A program made the translations under genes and the position numbers. From the NCBI GenBank assembly GCA_021397845.1, contig CM038044.1:42766354-42830353 (forward strand): DNA of 64,000 nt. Direction: 5' to 3'. Shown here piece by piece: positions 20,727-31,518 of the stretch (position 1 is its first letter; each line of letters begins with the position of its first letter). The notes under the pieces are model-generated. The model was not told the DNA's origin. It ran no database searches and saw only the letters and a list, made by a program, of their open reading frames with translations. Origin of the DNA: Areca catechu. Its lineage: Eukaryota; Streptophyta; Magnoliopsida; Arecales; Arecaceae.

Positions 20727-23700
20727 TCTTATTGCAGGTGTGTCTTGCAACCAAGGAAAACAAACGAATTTGGTACCTTGATAGTGGTTGCTCAAGGCAC
20801 ATGACTGGAGATGTGAAGCAATTTACTTCTTTTGAAGCTTTGAATGGAGGGAGTGTGACCTTCGGTTATAATGGTAAAGGTAAAATCATTGGAATTGGTA
20901 AGGTTCACATAACTCCTTCTAATAGTATTAGTAATGTACTTCTAGTAGATGGTTTAAAGCATAATCTCTTAAGTATTAGTCAGTTTTGCGATAAAGATTT
21001 TCAAGTAGTTTTCAAATCATCATATTGCATGATTTCTAGTCCATATTTAAATGGAGTACAATTCATTGGAAAAAGGCATAGAAATATTTATCTTGTAGAT
21101 CTTGTGATCTATTTTTATCTAGTGGAGAATGCCTTGTTGCAATGAATTCTACCAAAGAAGAGACTAGTTAGTTATGGCATAGAAGGTTAGGGCATGCTAG
21201 TATGTACCTTATTTCAAAACTTTGCAAAAAGAATTTAGTTAGAGATTTACCTGAAATCAGTTTTGAAAAAGATAGAATTTGCCAAGCATGTCAATTTGGA
21301 AAACAAGTCAAAACTTCTTTTAAACCAAAAGGATTTGTAACTACTTGTAGACCACTTGAACTACTCCATATGGATCTCTTTGGACCTACTAGAACATCAA
21401 GTCTAGGAGGTAAGAGATATGGATTAGTTATTGTGGATGATTTTTCGAGATTTACTTGGATTTTCTTTTTAGCACAAAAAGATGAATCATTTTTCGTATT
21501 CATAAAGTTTTATAGAAAAGTTTCAAACAAAAAAGGTGTTTTAGTCGTTTGTATCCATAGTGATCATAGAACCGAATTTGAAAATCAAGATTTTGAAAAC
21601 TTTTGTAATGAAAAAGGGATAGAACACAATTTCTCTGCACCTAGGACATCTCAGCATAATGGGGTAGTAGAAAGGAAAAAACTTACTTTAGAAGAAATGG
21701 CACGCACTATGCTTTGTGAAAATAATTTGCCAAGGTATTTTTGGGTTGAAGCTATAAATACAGCTTGTTATGTTTTGAATCGAGTTTTGATACGCCCTAT
21801 TTTAAAAAAAACTCCATATGAGCTTTGGAACCAAAGAAAACCAACTTTGAAATATTTTTGAGTTTTTGGTTGTAAATGCTTTATTTTGAACAATGGAAAA
21901 GATCATCTAGGAAAGTTCGATGCCAAGTCTGATGGAGGTATCTTTTTAGGATACTCTACATCAAGCAGGGCATACAGAGTATTCAACAAACGAACTTTAG
22001 TTGTAGAAGAGTCAGTACATGTTGTATTTGAGAAATCTGCTAACAAATTCTCAAGAAAAGAGGATACATCTGATGATTGTACAGGTGCTGACAAACTTTA
22101 GAAGCTAACATTGGGTGATCAAGCTCAACCAAATGAAGAAACTTAAGACAAGGGTGAGAAAGAAGATGACACTCCAGTGCATCATGATCTACCTAAGGAG
22201 TGGAGGTATGCTCATGGACACCCTAAGAAATTAATCTTAGGCGATCCATCTAAAGGGGTAAGAACTCGAGCTTCTATTAAAAATGAATGTGATTACATAG
22301 CCTTTGTATCTCAAGTAGAACCTAAATGTTTTAAAGAAGCTGAAAAAGACTCTAATTGGATCAATGCTATGCAAGAAGAACTAATACAATTTGACAGAAA
22401 TAATGTTTGGATACTTGTAGAAAGACCATCTAATATTTCAATTATTGGCACTAAATGGATATTTAGAAATAAATTAGATGAAAATGGTTTTGTCATTAGA
22501 AATAAAGCTAGGCTAGTTGCTAAAGGCTACAAACAGAAGGAAGGGATTGACTTTGATGAAACTTTTGCTCCTGTTGCTAGACTTGAAGCAATTAGGCTAT
22601 TGTTAGCTTTTGCATGTTTTATGAACTTCAAATTATTTTAAATGGATGTTAAAAGTGCTTTCTTAAATGGTTTTATAAATGAAAAAGTTTTTGTTGAACA
22701 ACCATCAGGATTTGAAAGTCATGCACATCCTGATCATGTTTTCAAACTGCATAAAGCACTTTATGGATTAAATCAAGCACCTAGAGCATGGTATGAAAGG
22801 TTGAGCAAATTTCTTATTGAAAATGAATTTTCTAGAGAAAATGTTGACAAAACATTATTTTTGAAAAGGAAAGATAATGATTTATTGGTAGTACAAATAT
22901 ATGTTGATGATATTATTTTCGGTGCTACTATTGAAATTCTTTGTCAAGAGTTTGCTAAGTTAATGCAGGGTGAGTTCGAGATGAGCATGATGGGAGAACT
23001 CAACTTCTTTCTCAGACTCTAGATCAAGCAAACTTTAGATGGTATCTTCATCAACCAAGCTAAGTACACAAGAAAAATTATTAAAAAGTTTGGGATGGAG
23101 AGTACTAAGTCAATAGGTATGCCTATGAGCCCCTCATGTAAACTAGATAAAGATGAAAATGGTAAATCTGTGGATCAGAAATTATATAGAGGCATGATAG
23201 GCTCTTTACTATCTCTTACTGCTAGTAGATCAGATATTATGTTCAGTATTTGCATGTTTACTAGATATCAGTCTGAACATAAGGAATCGCATCTTATGGC
23301 TGTTAAGCGCATTATTAGATATATATCTGGTACTATTAGTATTGGTTTATGGTATGCTAGAAATTTTTCTGTTTAATTGATTGGATATTCTAATGTAAAC
23401 TTTGCTAGTTGTAGATTAGATAGAAAGAGTACTAGTGGAACTTGCCAATTTCTTGGGGTTAACTTAATCTCATGGTTTAGCAAGAAACAAACTTCAATTG
23501 CACTATCCACAGCAGAGGCTGAGTATATTGCAGCAGGAAGTTGTTATGCTCAAATCTTGTGGATTAAGCAACAACTTGAAGACTTTGGAATCAAGTTGGC
23601 TAGAACTCCCATTAAATGTGATAATACCAGTGCTATTTGCTTGACTAAAAATCTTGTTCAACACTCTAGGAGCAAGAACATTGAAATTATGCATCACTTT

Positions 23701-23847
23701 ATTAGAGATCATGTTGAAAACAATGATATTTTGTTTGAATTTATATGTACTGAATTTCAATTAGTTGATATTTTATCTAAACCTTTTTTGAAAGATCGAT
23801 TCTGTATGATTAGAAGAGAGCTTGGGATCATCAATCCATTTGATTAA
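20723..23847 (+). pseudogene. S1 pol: protease, integrase, reverse transcriptase, RNase H
   Basis: Domain order is that of Ty1/copia. Protease: WYLDSGCSRHMTGD near 20771. Integrase: zinc finger from RLGHAS (21183) to CQACQFGK, then a core with LLHMDLFGP, IHSDHRTEF and NGVVERKK, so all three DDE residues are visible. RT: KARLVAKGYKQKEG, DVKSAFLNG, and catalytic YVDD at 22900-22911. RNase H: STAEAEYIAA, KCDNTSAI, and VDILSKPF at the end. It is closed by one frameshift near 21120 and stops at about 21168, 21859, 22100, 22144, 22639, 23020 and 23374. Most stops sit at expected Arg, Gln or Trp codons. This is the best-preserved pol in the window with C3. Confidence 0.93.
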
Positions 23848-24311
23848 ATCTTTGCTCCAAATTTGACTCAAATTAGATCTATTCAACCTTATTTTGATGA
23901 ATCGTGATTAATCATTGATGACTTGACTCCAAAAACCTGTTATTTCAATTGATTTTGATCAGTCTATGAAATTCTTTAATTTTCATTTTTTAAGTCGATG
24001 TGTCGACACATGCGTGTGTCGACACCAAAATGTGTCGACACATGCATGAGTCGACACATGCCCAATGGAAAACTGAGATTTTAAGGGTTTCCGAACTATT
24101 TTTCCTCCAAAATTCATTCTCCTCCGAGTCGACACCTCGATTCCAGGTATCCATCCTGTTCATCCTCTCATTCCGTGCTTTTACCTATCATTTTCTCGGA
24201 TTTAAAAGTTCGGTGGTCATTTTTGTTGGATTTCCTTCTAGGTTTTAGCTCTTAAACCCTATAAACTCCCTATTTCCACCAAAAACCTTGCCCAAACCTT
24301 GATTGTTGATA
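23848..24311 (+). other. S1 spacer between pol and third ORF, with GTCGAC palindromes
   Basis: There is no gene here. At 23996-24062 four to five palindromes of the type TGTGTCGACACATG lie head to tail, with another TCGAC copy near 24127. They match the LTR array motifs although the location is internal. Confidence 0.7.
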
Positions 24312-25581
24312 ATGGGTCCTTACAAACAAGTCGTTCGTTGACCGCGTCAGTCACAGCATGAAGAAGAGTGGAGAATGAAGGCACAACACAAGTCTAGGGC
24401 TCCAAATCCGCCAGCACGACAGTTGTTTGCACCTTCTAGTCAGATGAGCTCCAAGACAGTGGTTGGAGGACACCGAGTGGACTTCTCTTTCTTGGACTAG
24501 CAGCATTTTTGGATAGGAGAGTGGATCTGACATGCTGGTTTGGCATCTTTCTGTTCGCTCAGCGAGAGATACTATCCTGGGCTGATGAGAGAGTTCTATG
24601 GATCACTTGCCTGCGGATCAGATGGCTGGATCGCTCAGGTCAGAGGATGGGATATTCCCATTTTAGCAGAGATTTTGAGTAGGGTATGGGATATACCCAT
24701 GACTGGATCAATAATTGATAATCTGTTGGACAGAGTTAGTGGGCTCCGGTATATTTTTGAGTCTGATATCTTACCAGAGGGAGCCATTGTTCCTGCCTCG
24801 AGACTGTCTGCAGAGATGAGACTGCTTCATCATATAGTTGCCCGAATTCTTCTGCCGAAGATCGATCGATTTGACTACATTGTCAAGCGAGAGCTGCTTG
24901 TGATGGTCTCCCTGATTCAGTAGATGCCGATTTGTCTTCCTGTTCTGATGAACCATCAGATTTCTAAGGCGACATCTAGTTAACGGCTCTGCTTGCCGTA
25001 TGGCATGGGTTTGACAGTACTATTCAGAGAGTATGGAGTTATCTTCCAGGATGAGCCTTATCGTACTTTGATCCATATCGATGTATATGACATCAGGTCA
25101 TTGCATTGCATGGGTTATCATTTAGTTCGAGGCTAGTGGACACGGAGGACATCAGGACAGGCCGAGGATGCAGCTGACATTGATGAGGACACAGCAAAGG
25201 AGGAGCGAATTCTATCACGTGAGGCTGGATCGAGTGAGATACAGCCTGAGACGGCAGCATAGCCAGCTCAGTCAGATCCCTCTATATCTGCCCAGCCACA
25301 GCCAGAGCAGACGGGGACTCCTTGCATTTCAGATACTCTAAAGGACAGAGTCAGATGCATTGAGATCGATGTTTTCATCATGAGGCAGCGTCTAGACATC
25401 TTTATTGTTGAGACAAGAGAGAGCCACATTGGTCTTAGTGATGGTATTTTGGCTATTCATTCAGCACTGTCCAAAGCTTCTAGGAGTGCTCCTGCAGCAG
25501 ACAGTTCCTGCTTCTGTTGATGTTCCTGCTCCAGCACCAGCTGATGACATTGCTGATATTGTTACTGGTGCTGAGACTACT
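24312..25581 (+). pseudogene. S1 third ORF (env-position), N-terminal part
   Basis: The first ATG is at 24312 (MGPYKQVVR). The frame carries stops, including about 24339, 24498, 24921 and 24980, but stays open in long stretches. The clearest part is 24540-24923, with RYYPGLMREFYGSL, GWDIPILAEILSRVWDIP and SAEMRLLHHIVARILLPK. This recalls the 'putative plant transposon protein' type of domain found as an extra ORF in plant LTR elements. Downstream is an acidic, Pro/Gln-rich part, with a frameshift near 25500. I see no signal peptide, transmembrane helix or fusion peptide, so an envelope role is not supported. The ORF is cut by solo LTR B and resumes at 26977. Confidence 0.65.
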
Positions 25582-26971
25582 TAATGGGACATCAACAAGA
25601 AAAAAAATATTTTTCAACTAATTCTCTTGATATTTTTTTTAGCTAAAATAGTGTACTTAGGATTAATAAGAACCTTGGAATGAAGCCCACCAAACCCTTG
25701 AAGACAAAGACCAATTCATGAGCCGACTCATGAAAGAAGGCCGCCAGTCTCTTGAGTCGACTCAATCCAGATCAAGACCAACTTCAAGCATGCCCAAGTC
25801 AAAGCTTAAGAAAGTCAAGATACCATCTTTTGAAGCCCATGATGCCACCTCTTAGAAGCCTATTTTATTCTTCACATGGGATACATTTTGGGAGACATGA
25901 GAAACAACACATCAAGCATTTTGAGGGGAAGCATGTGACCACTTTTCACTCACCCAACAACCCCCCAACCAACTTGCCAAGTGGGATGCCACATAACATG
26001 ACACCTAGGGCTCCACATCAGCAATGTCAAAGCCACCTAGGTGCCACATAGCAAGTTGTTACAACCTCTTACCTAGAAGTTGTTTCTTGTTGCAACTATG
26101 TAACCAAAGGAGTTGGATTTAACTAGAAATGGTTAGCTAACCTTACCCCACCTCCCCTCCTCACTTTGGATGACCCCTAAGGCTATAAATAGGGTCCAAA
26201 GCTCCCCTTGCAAGGCATTCCATGTATAAAATATTTTGAGAATTAATGAATGTTTTTTTCTTGTTAAGTTCTATCTTGAGTTCTTCTTGTATGGAGTGAT
26301 TTATTTCTTCTAGTTGGAGTGATTTAGTCTTTTAAGTTGGAGTGTTTAAATTCATGTTTGAGGAAGGAGTGAGAGGTCCTTTGAGTGCTTGAAAGGTGGA
26401 GTGCTCCTTGCTTGATCCAAGATCCAAGCATCATTCCTTGAAGGAGCCGGTTTCTACTTCCTTGTTTTCCCTTTCTTCTTCTTCTTGTTTCTATTCCAAT
26501 TTTGAATTCTCCTTTCTTGCCTAATCTCTGATTTGATGCAGGTTTTCTCTGATTTTTCAAGTCCAAGATGAAGGTCTCCAAGCCAAGGATCATGGCCAAG
26601 GTGAGTCCTAAAGGTAGGGAGTGCTAGTCTTATAGTTTAGACCTCAATCTTTGAGTGAAGAGAGCTCCTTCTTCCACCAAATAATTAGCCATCATTGTTG
26701 GTAGGAAAACTTTTCCTAAGCTTCATTAGATCTGATCATTTGAAGGTTAACTTGACTTAGTTGTGATGGTTTCCTTGCCATGAAGATCCTAATCTCTATT
26801 TTGAACTAGATCTACATTTCGGGTATTGTAATTTAGATCAACTAGTCTCCTTATGAAGATTCTTTTCTTGGATTAATTTAGACCATTTATTTGATAATTA
26901 ATTGCTCAAGTTTGCTTACTGGTTAGCTTGCTAATACTCTCCATTCATCATTTTATTTTCGTACCCCATCA
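25582..26971 (+). repeat. Solo LTR B inserted in S1 third ORF
   Basis: It starts TAATGGGACATCAAC and ends CCCCATCA. A perfect TSD CTACT flanks it (25577-25581 and 26972-26976), and removing LTR plus one TSD restores the third-ORF frame locally. TATA box TATAAATA is at 26184-26191. It also carries the perfect palindrome TTGAGTCGACTCAA at 25752-25765. No internal element sequence is present, hence solo. It is related to solo LTR A and, by its termini, to the chromovirus-type LTRs. Confidence 0.85.
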
Positions 26972-26976
26972 CTACT

Positions 26977-27738
26977 ATTGGAGATGGAGTTGGAGGTACT
27001 ACTATTGGAGATATTGATGGAGATACAGTGACTGACTCAGACCGGTTTGATATTGATGATCTTACGTCAAAGCCAGTTACAGAGGTGATGGATGATGTGG
27101 CTACGAGACCTGTTGACCCATCCTTCTCACTTGCTCTGATACTTGATTCATCCTCTCCTTCCAGATCGGATGATCACACTCCAGTTCCAGTTCCTATTCC
27201 TATTCTTAGTCCTGTTGTTGACCTACCTGACATAGATATTTCATTCATTGATTCTCCTGACATTCAGACACCTATTATCGAGACACCCTCACTTGATACA
27301 CATATTATAGATACACCGATACCTTCCACAGCTGATACTATTGTTCTTGATACGCCTGTATCATCAGCTGTTACACCTACTGTTGATAGTCCTACCCTTC
27401 ATACTTCATCAGTCACTCGAGATCTTGGGTTTTATACACCCGGCTTTCAGCATCTCGATTCAGGCCCCACTTTTGATCGTACTCCTGTTCCAGCTATTGC
27501 TGAGATGATTCGCCCGATCAGTTCAGTTCCTGCGGACGACGTAGCTTCTACCTCTACTACTTCAGCTAGAGGTCGGACCTATATTTGTCACAGAGGACGT
27601 GGACGCCGTACCCCTCCTCAGCCGACCAGGACTAGACTTTAAGATCTTCGACCACGATGGCCGCAAGCTCGATCTTTTACTGATACTGAACTAATCGAGA
27701 TCGATTCATCTTCTGATGACTCGATGGATGAGGATTAG
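26977..27738 (+). pseudogene. S1 third ORF, C-terminal part
   Basis: The frame continues from 25581 with IGDGVGGTTIGDIDGD and stays open from 27028 to 27642. The protein is low-complexity, rich in Pro, Asp, Ser and Thr, with repeated short blocks such as IDTPI, LDTPV and DSPD. A basic Arg/Gly patch follows (CHRGRGRRTPP), then a stop at 27640-27642. The same frame continues to an acidic end at TAG 27736-27738. The composition suggests a disordered, nucleic-acid-binding tail; this is inference. No known enzyme motif is seen. Confidence 0.6.
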
Positions 27739-28477
27739 GACATTGATGTATTTCTAGATAGTTTTATATTTCTAGATAGTTTACTTTCATGCTTACATGT
27801 ACTTTTATCCTTATTGTGTACTTGATGTACAAGTTCCTGACATATATGAAAAATCTTGTGTTTTCTCATTTCTATATCCTTGATGAACATAAATGATGTC
27901 TTGAATTGCTTTTATACATTCAATGACTATGCTTTGTCTTGTTTATTTATTTTCTTTACTTCCTACCTTTTTAATGATGACAAAAAGGGGAGTAGTTCAT
28001 GATTTTATTTAAGTATAAATGTGTTTACGTGTTTACTTCTCCAAACTAAAGGGGAAATAAAACTTTTATACTTTGAGAAACCTGAATTTAAGAAAGGGGG
28101 AGCTTCACCTTTTGTCAAAGTAAATTTGATTCTTGAAACCCCTCTTTTAATGTTTTTTGAAAATATTCTCATAAATTTTGTCATGAATCATTAATTCAGG
28201 AAGAGCTTTGTTAATTGTTGAAAATTTCATTGTAAGAGTATCATGATACATATTCTTAATGCATTTAAATAAATATCAATGTTCCGACTAAGTTCTGATA
28301 CTCTCTATCTTTGAAACAAGCTCAAATTCTATCACTTGTATTTTGAATGATTATATCTTTAAGTAATGATTGATACTTAATGCTTTCAATATTGTGCATC
28401 TTGATCAATTCTCTTAAAGCTTCACTTTTAAAGCAATTTATACTTAAGGATTTTGTCATCATCAAAAAGGGGGAGAT
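27739..28477 (+). other. S1 region with multiple polypurine tracts
   Basis: There is no gene here. At least four purine tracts occur: AAAAAGGGGAG near 27980, AAAGGGGAAA near 28050, AGAAAGGGGGAG near 28090, and AAAAAGGGGGAGA at 28464-28476 directly before the 3' LTR. The last should prime plus-strand synthesis. Several tracts before the 3' LTR are a known Sirevirus trait. Confidence 0.7.
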
Positions 28478-30105
28478 TGTTGACTCCACTAATTGATTTT
28501 GATGATAAGCAAAATAATTAAGTATAATTTGAGGACTAATGATTTGCTTTAAGTGTATTTTCATTGAAAGGATGCTCACAAAATTTGAAGAAGCCCGATT
28601 GTGTTGAAGAACCAAGTTTGAATGGAATGATTGCACAAAACAAGACTTGGACACTCAAAGAAATAGTTGAATGGATGACTAAGGAAAATGAAAATATGTT
28701 CCAGCACAAGTTCAGCAATTTCTGTACCTTTTTAGTTGATGTGTCGACTCAAGGTGTCGACACATGACATGATATGTCGACACATGAAGATGGTGTGTCA
28801 ACTCAGGCTGGTATGCAGCAAAATTTCAAATGACATAGATGATGTGTTGACACATGGACCTTATGTGTCGACTCAAGATGTCAACACATGGATCAACACA
28901 TCGCCTAAGAATTTCAAACCATAAAACTTGTAGAAGTTGAAGGAACAGTTGATGTGTCGACACACGGACTTTATGTGTCGACTCAATGTGTCAACTCAAC
29001 TAAGAATGTGTCGACTCAGCTAATTTTTCAAGAGAATCTAAATGAAACATTTTGAACTTGTGTCAACTCAAGAAGAACATATGTCAACCTAATGTGTCAA
29101 CACATGAAGAGGAAGTATCGACACATGGAGTTCTGACAACAGTAACGGCTAGTTTTTTCAAGCATAGAACTCTCCCAAATGCCCTCCAACAGTTAGTTTT
29201 TCAAGTATAACGACTAGATTTCAGTTTTGGGGGCTTGGGAATGTATATAAAGGCTCTAAATCAAATCAAGAAGATAAGTATTGAATATCCAAAAAGAGTT
29301 TAAAGAGAAAAGAAGAGAGAAGAGCCTTAACTCCTATTCATTCAAAGATCAACCACTCTCAAGCAAAGGGAAGCCTTCCAAGCATTCAAAGCTATCAAGT
29401 GCATTGAAGATCATTCAATCATGGGCATTCAAAAGGCTTCAACAAGAGCAAAGTAACACTACATCGAGCTACATCGACTTATTTGCTTTTTTATTGAAAG
29501 CTTACATTGGTTCTTTATTTCTCCATCTTATATCTTGTAAAGGTTATTGGTTAGCCTATTAGAAAACCAAGTAAGGTTTTGGTAAGCCTTGAAAACTAAT
29601 TAGGTTGGTGGTTAGCCCACAAAACCACTAAGGTTCTTGGTTAGCCCGAAAAACCAAGGGAGGTTTTTGGTTAGCCTTGCGAAAACCAATTAGGTTCTTG
29701 GTTAGCTTGTAAAACCAAGTGAGATTGTGACTTGTGAGCCTTGTGAAAATAAGTCAAGTTTTGATTAGTGAGCCCGAAAAACTAACCAGCTGTAATCATT
29801 GGATTCTAGTGAATTCCCAAGGGAATCTTCGGGAGTGGATGTAGGTATATTATTGGCATCGAACCATTATAGATTGTTGTGTTTGTGATTGCTTGTTCTC
29901 TCCCTCCTTGCTCTTTACAATTTGCTTATTGCTTTTAATTTTCGCTGCACTTTTACATTAGAGCATTGCACTTTAATTTTAGTACCTTGTTGAATTGAAT
30001 TGCATATCTTGTCTTGTGAAGTTTGCTACTTGTTTTATTAAGCTTAGCTTTAAATTTTTAGAGACCTAATTCATCCCCCCCTCTTGGGTTGCTCTCTGGG
30101 CAACA
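28478..30105 (+). repeat. S1 3' LTR
   Basis: It starts TGTTGACTCC and ends GGGCAACA. It matches the 5' LTR throughout, including the GTCGAC array (28738-29125), TATA near 29244-29253 and the GGTTCTTGGTTAGCCC repeats. Differences are mostly single transitions. Confidence 0.92.
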
Positions 30106-30110
30106 AAGAT

Positions 30111-30950
30111 TGAAGGGGAACAATATCTACAAATGCCTAATCCCTTGAGGCCCTCTGTCTCTTGGAACAAGAGCAAGTACTACCATTTCCACCATGCCTA
30201 TGGCCATGATACAAATGATTTCCATCAACTAAAGAAAGAGATTGAAAGTCTCATCCAATGTAGCTACCTTGGTAAGTATGTCCATGCCAAAGTTGCCCAT
30301 CTCGATGTCTCGAACCGTACATAGGGGGAAGCCACCTTTGCCCGAGATCAACAATCACTCGACCGACATGAGGTCAGTATGATATCCTAGGGGGTAGAGT
30401 GGCCTTCGAAGAAGCCAAGAGGAGAGGAGAGAAAAAACTATATAATTTCTTTTTCTGACAAGGATCTGGTTGGGATTTATAATCCCAATAATGACCCTAT
30501 CATTATCTCAATGATGATAGCCAAGCACCCTGTAAAGAGAATCCTTATGAATAATGAAAGCTTGATCGATGTCCTTATTTATGATGCCTTTGTTTGGAAG
30601 AATTTACCACTAAACTATTTAAGACTTGTCTCCACACCCTTGGTTAGCTTTGTAGGGAGTCAGTCGGTGCCAAAAAAGAAATAACTCTCTCTATTACAGC
30701 GGGGACACCACCTCAATTGAAGATGGTTTTCATCACCTTTACCATGGTTTGGGTTCATTTGGCATACAACACCATTCTCAGGCATCCTAGGCTGAATTAG
30801 CTTGATGCTGCCATCTTTACTAAATAATTTCTCTTCCATTTTTCCATGGACAACAGTGTCGATAAAATGCAAGGTGACTAGAAGCTCACTCGATAGTGCT
30901 TCCAAATGACTACCAAGCAATCGTGGCTCACCGAGCAGCTACCTAACAAG
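30111..30950 (+). pseudogene. T1 gag end and protease remnant
   Basis: After S1 the T1 gag resumes with SKYYHFHHAYGHDTNDFHQL near 30170-30230, the Tat zinc-finger-like block (expected Cys replaced by Tyr/Phe). The protease domain follows: AKHPVKRILMNNESLIDVL near 30520-30575, where the expected active-site DNG reads NNE, then AYNTILRHPRLN near 30765 in the place of the usual AYNAILGRP block. Stops and shifts are frequent. The gene continues into RT. Confidence 0.75.
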
Positions 30951-31059
30951 TTATAGACCAAAGGAAACTCGAGAAAAGGGGTGAGCTAGTCAAGAGTCTT
31001 CTCTCCTTTCCTTTGAGCAATGACCCTATGAAGACTATATAGATTGGAGCATCTTTGTC

Positions 31060-31518
31060 CAAGCCTGAAAAGGACCGACTCCTAGAGTTTCTATGCCAAA
31101 ACATGGATGTCTTTGCCTAGTTAGCATTGAAATTGCCGGGTATCCCTCATAAAGTAATCATCTACAAGCTAAATGTCAACCAGAGTTTTAAACCAATTTA
31201 ATAGAAGAAAAGAAGCTTTGCCCCTAAAAGATAGAAGGCCATTGACGAAGAAGTCAATAAGCTTCTGGCTATTGAGTTTATCCAGGATGCTTATTATCCT
31301 AATTGGTTGGCCAACATTATCATGATAAAGAAGGCGAGTAGGAAATGATGCATCTGCATGGACTACACTGACCTGAGTTAGGCCTACCTGAAGGATAGCT
31401 TCCCCTACCAAGGATTGACTAATTAGTTGCTGCTACCTCAGGCCACAAGCTATTAAGCTTCATGGATGCTTTCTCAAGCTACAACCAAATAAGAATTGAT
31501 GAGGGACGAACTCAAACA
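31060..31518 (+). pseudogene. T1 reverse transcriptase, first half
   Basis: KAIDEEVNKLLAIEFIQDA near 31228-31285 and YPNWLANIIMIKKA near 31298-31340 are RT N-terminal blocks. CICMDYTDLS follows near 31350, and SFMDAFSSYNQIRIDEG near 31457-31507 is the palm block before the YxDD strand. Several stops interrupt it. It is cut by solo LTR C; the next RT residues appear right of 33110. Confidence 0.8.

Larger units (their letters stand above)
17314..30105 (+). mobile_element. S1: Sirevirus (SIRE/Maximus-type copia) element
   Basis: LTRs at 17314-18944 and 28478-30105 (1631 and 1628 bp) flank gag, pol and a third ORF in sense orientation after pol. The primer-binding site follows the 5' LTR and several polypurine tracts precede the 3' LTR. 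Flanks GAGAT (17309-17313) and AAGAT (30106-30110) are a TSD with one change. Total length is 12.8 kb, including a 1.39-kb solo LTR in the third ORF. S1 splits T1 gag. Confidence 0.9.

Noticed and set aside
24312..27738. Retroviral envelope gene in S1
   Set aside because: The position fits, but I see no signal peptide, transmembrane segment or cleavage motif in the readable parts.
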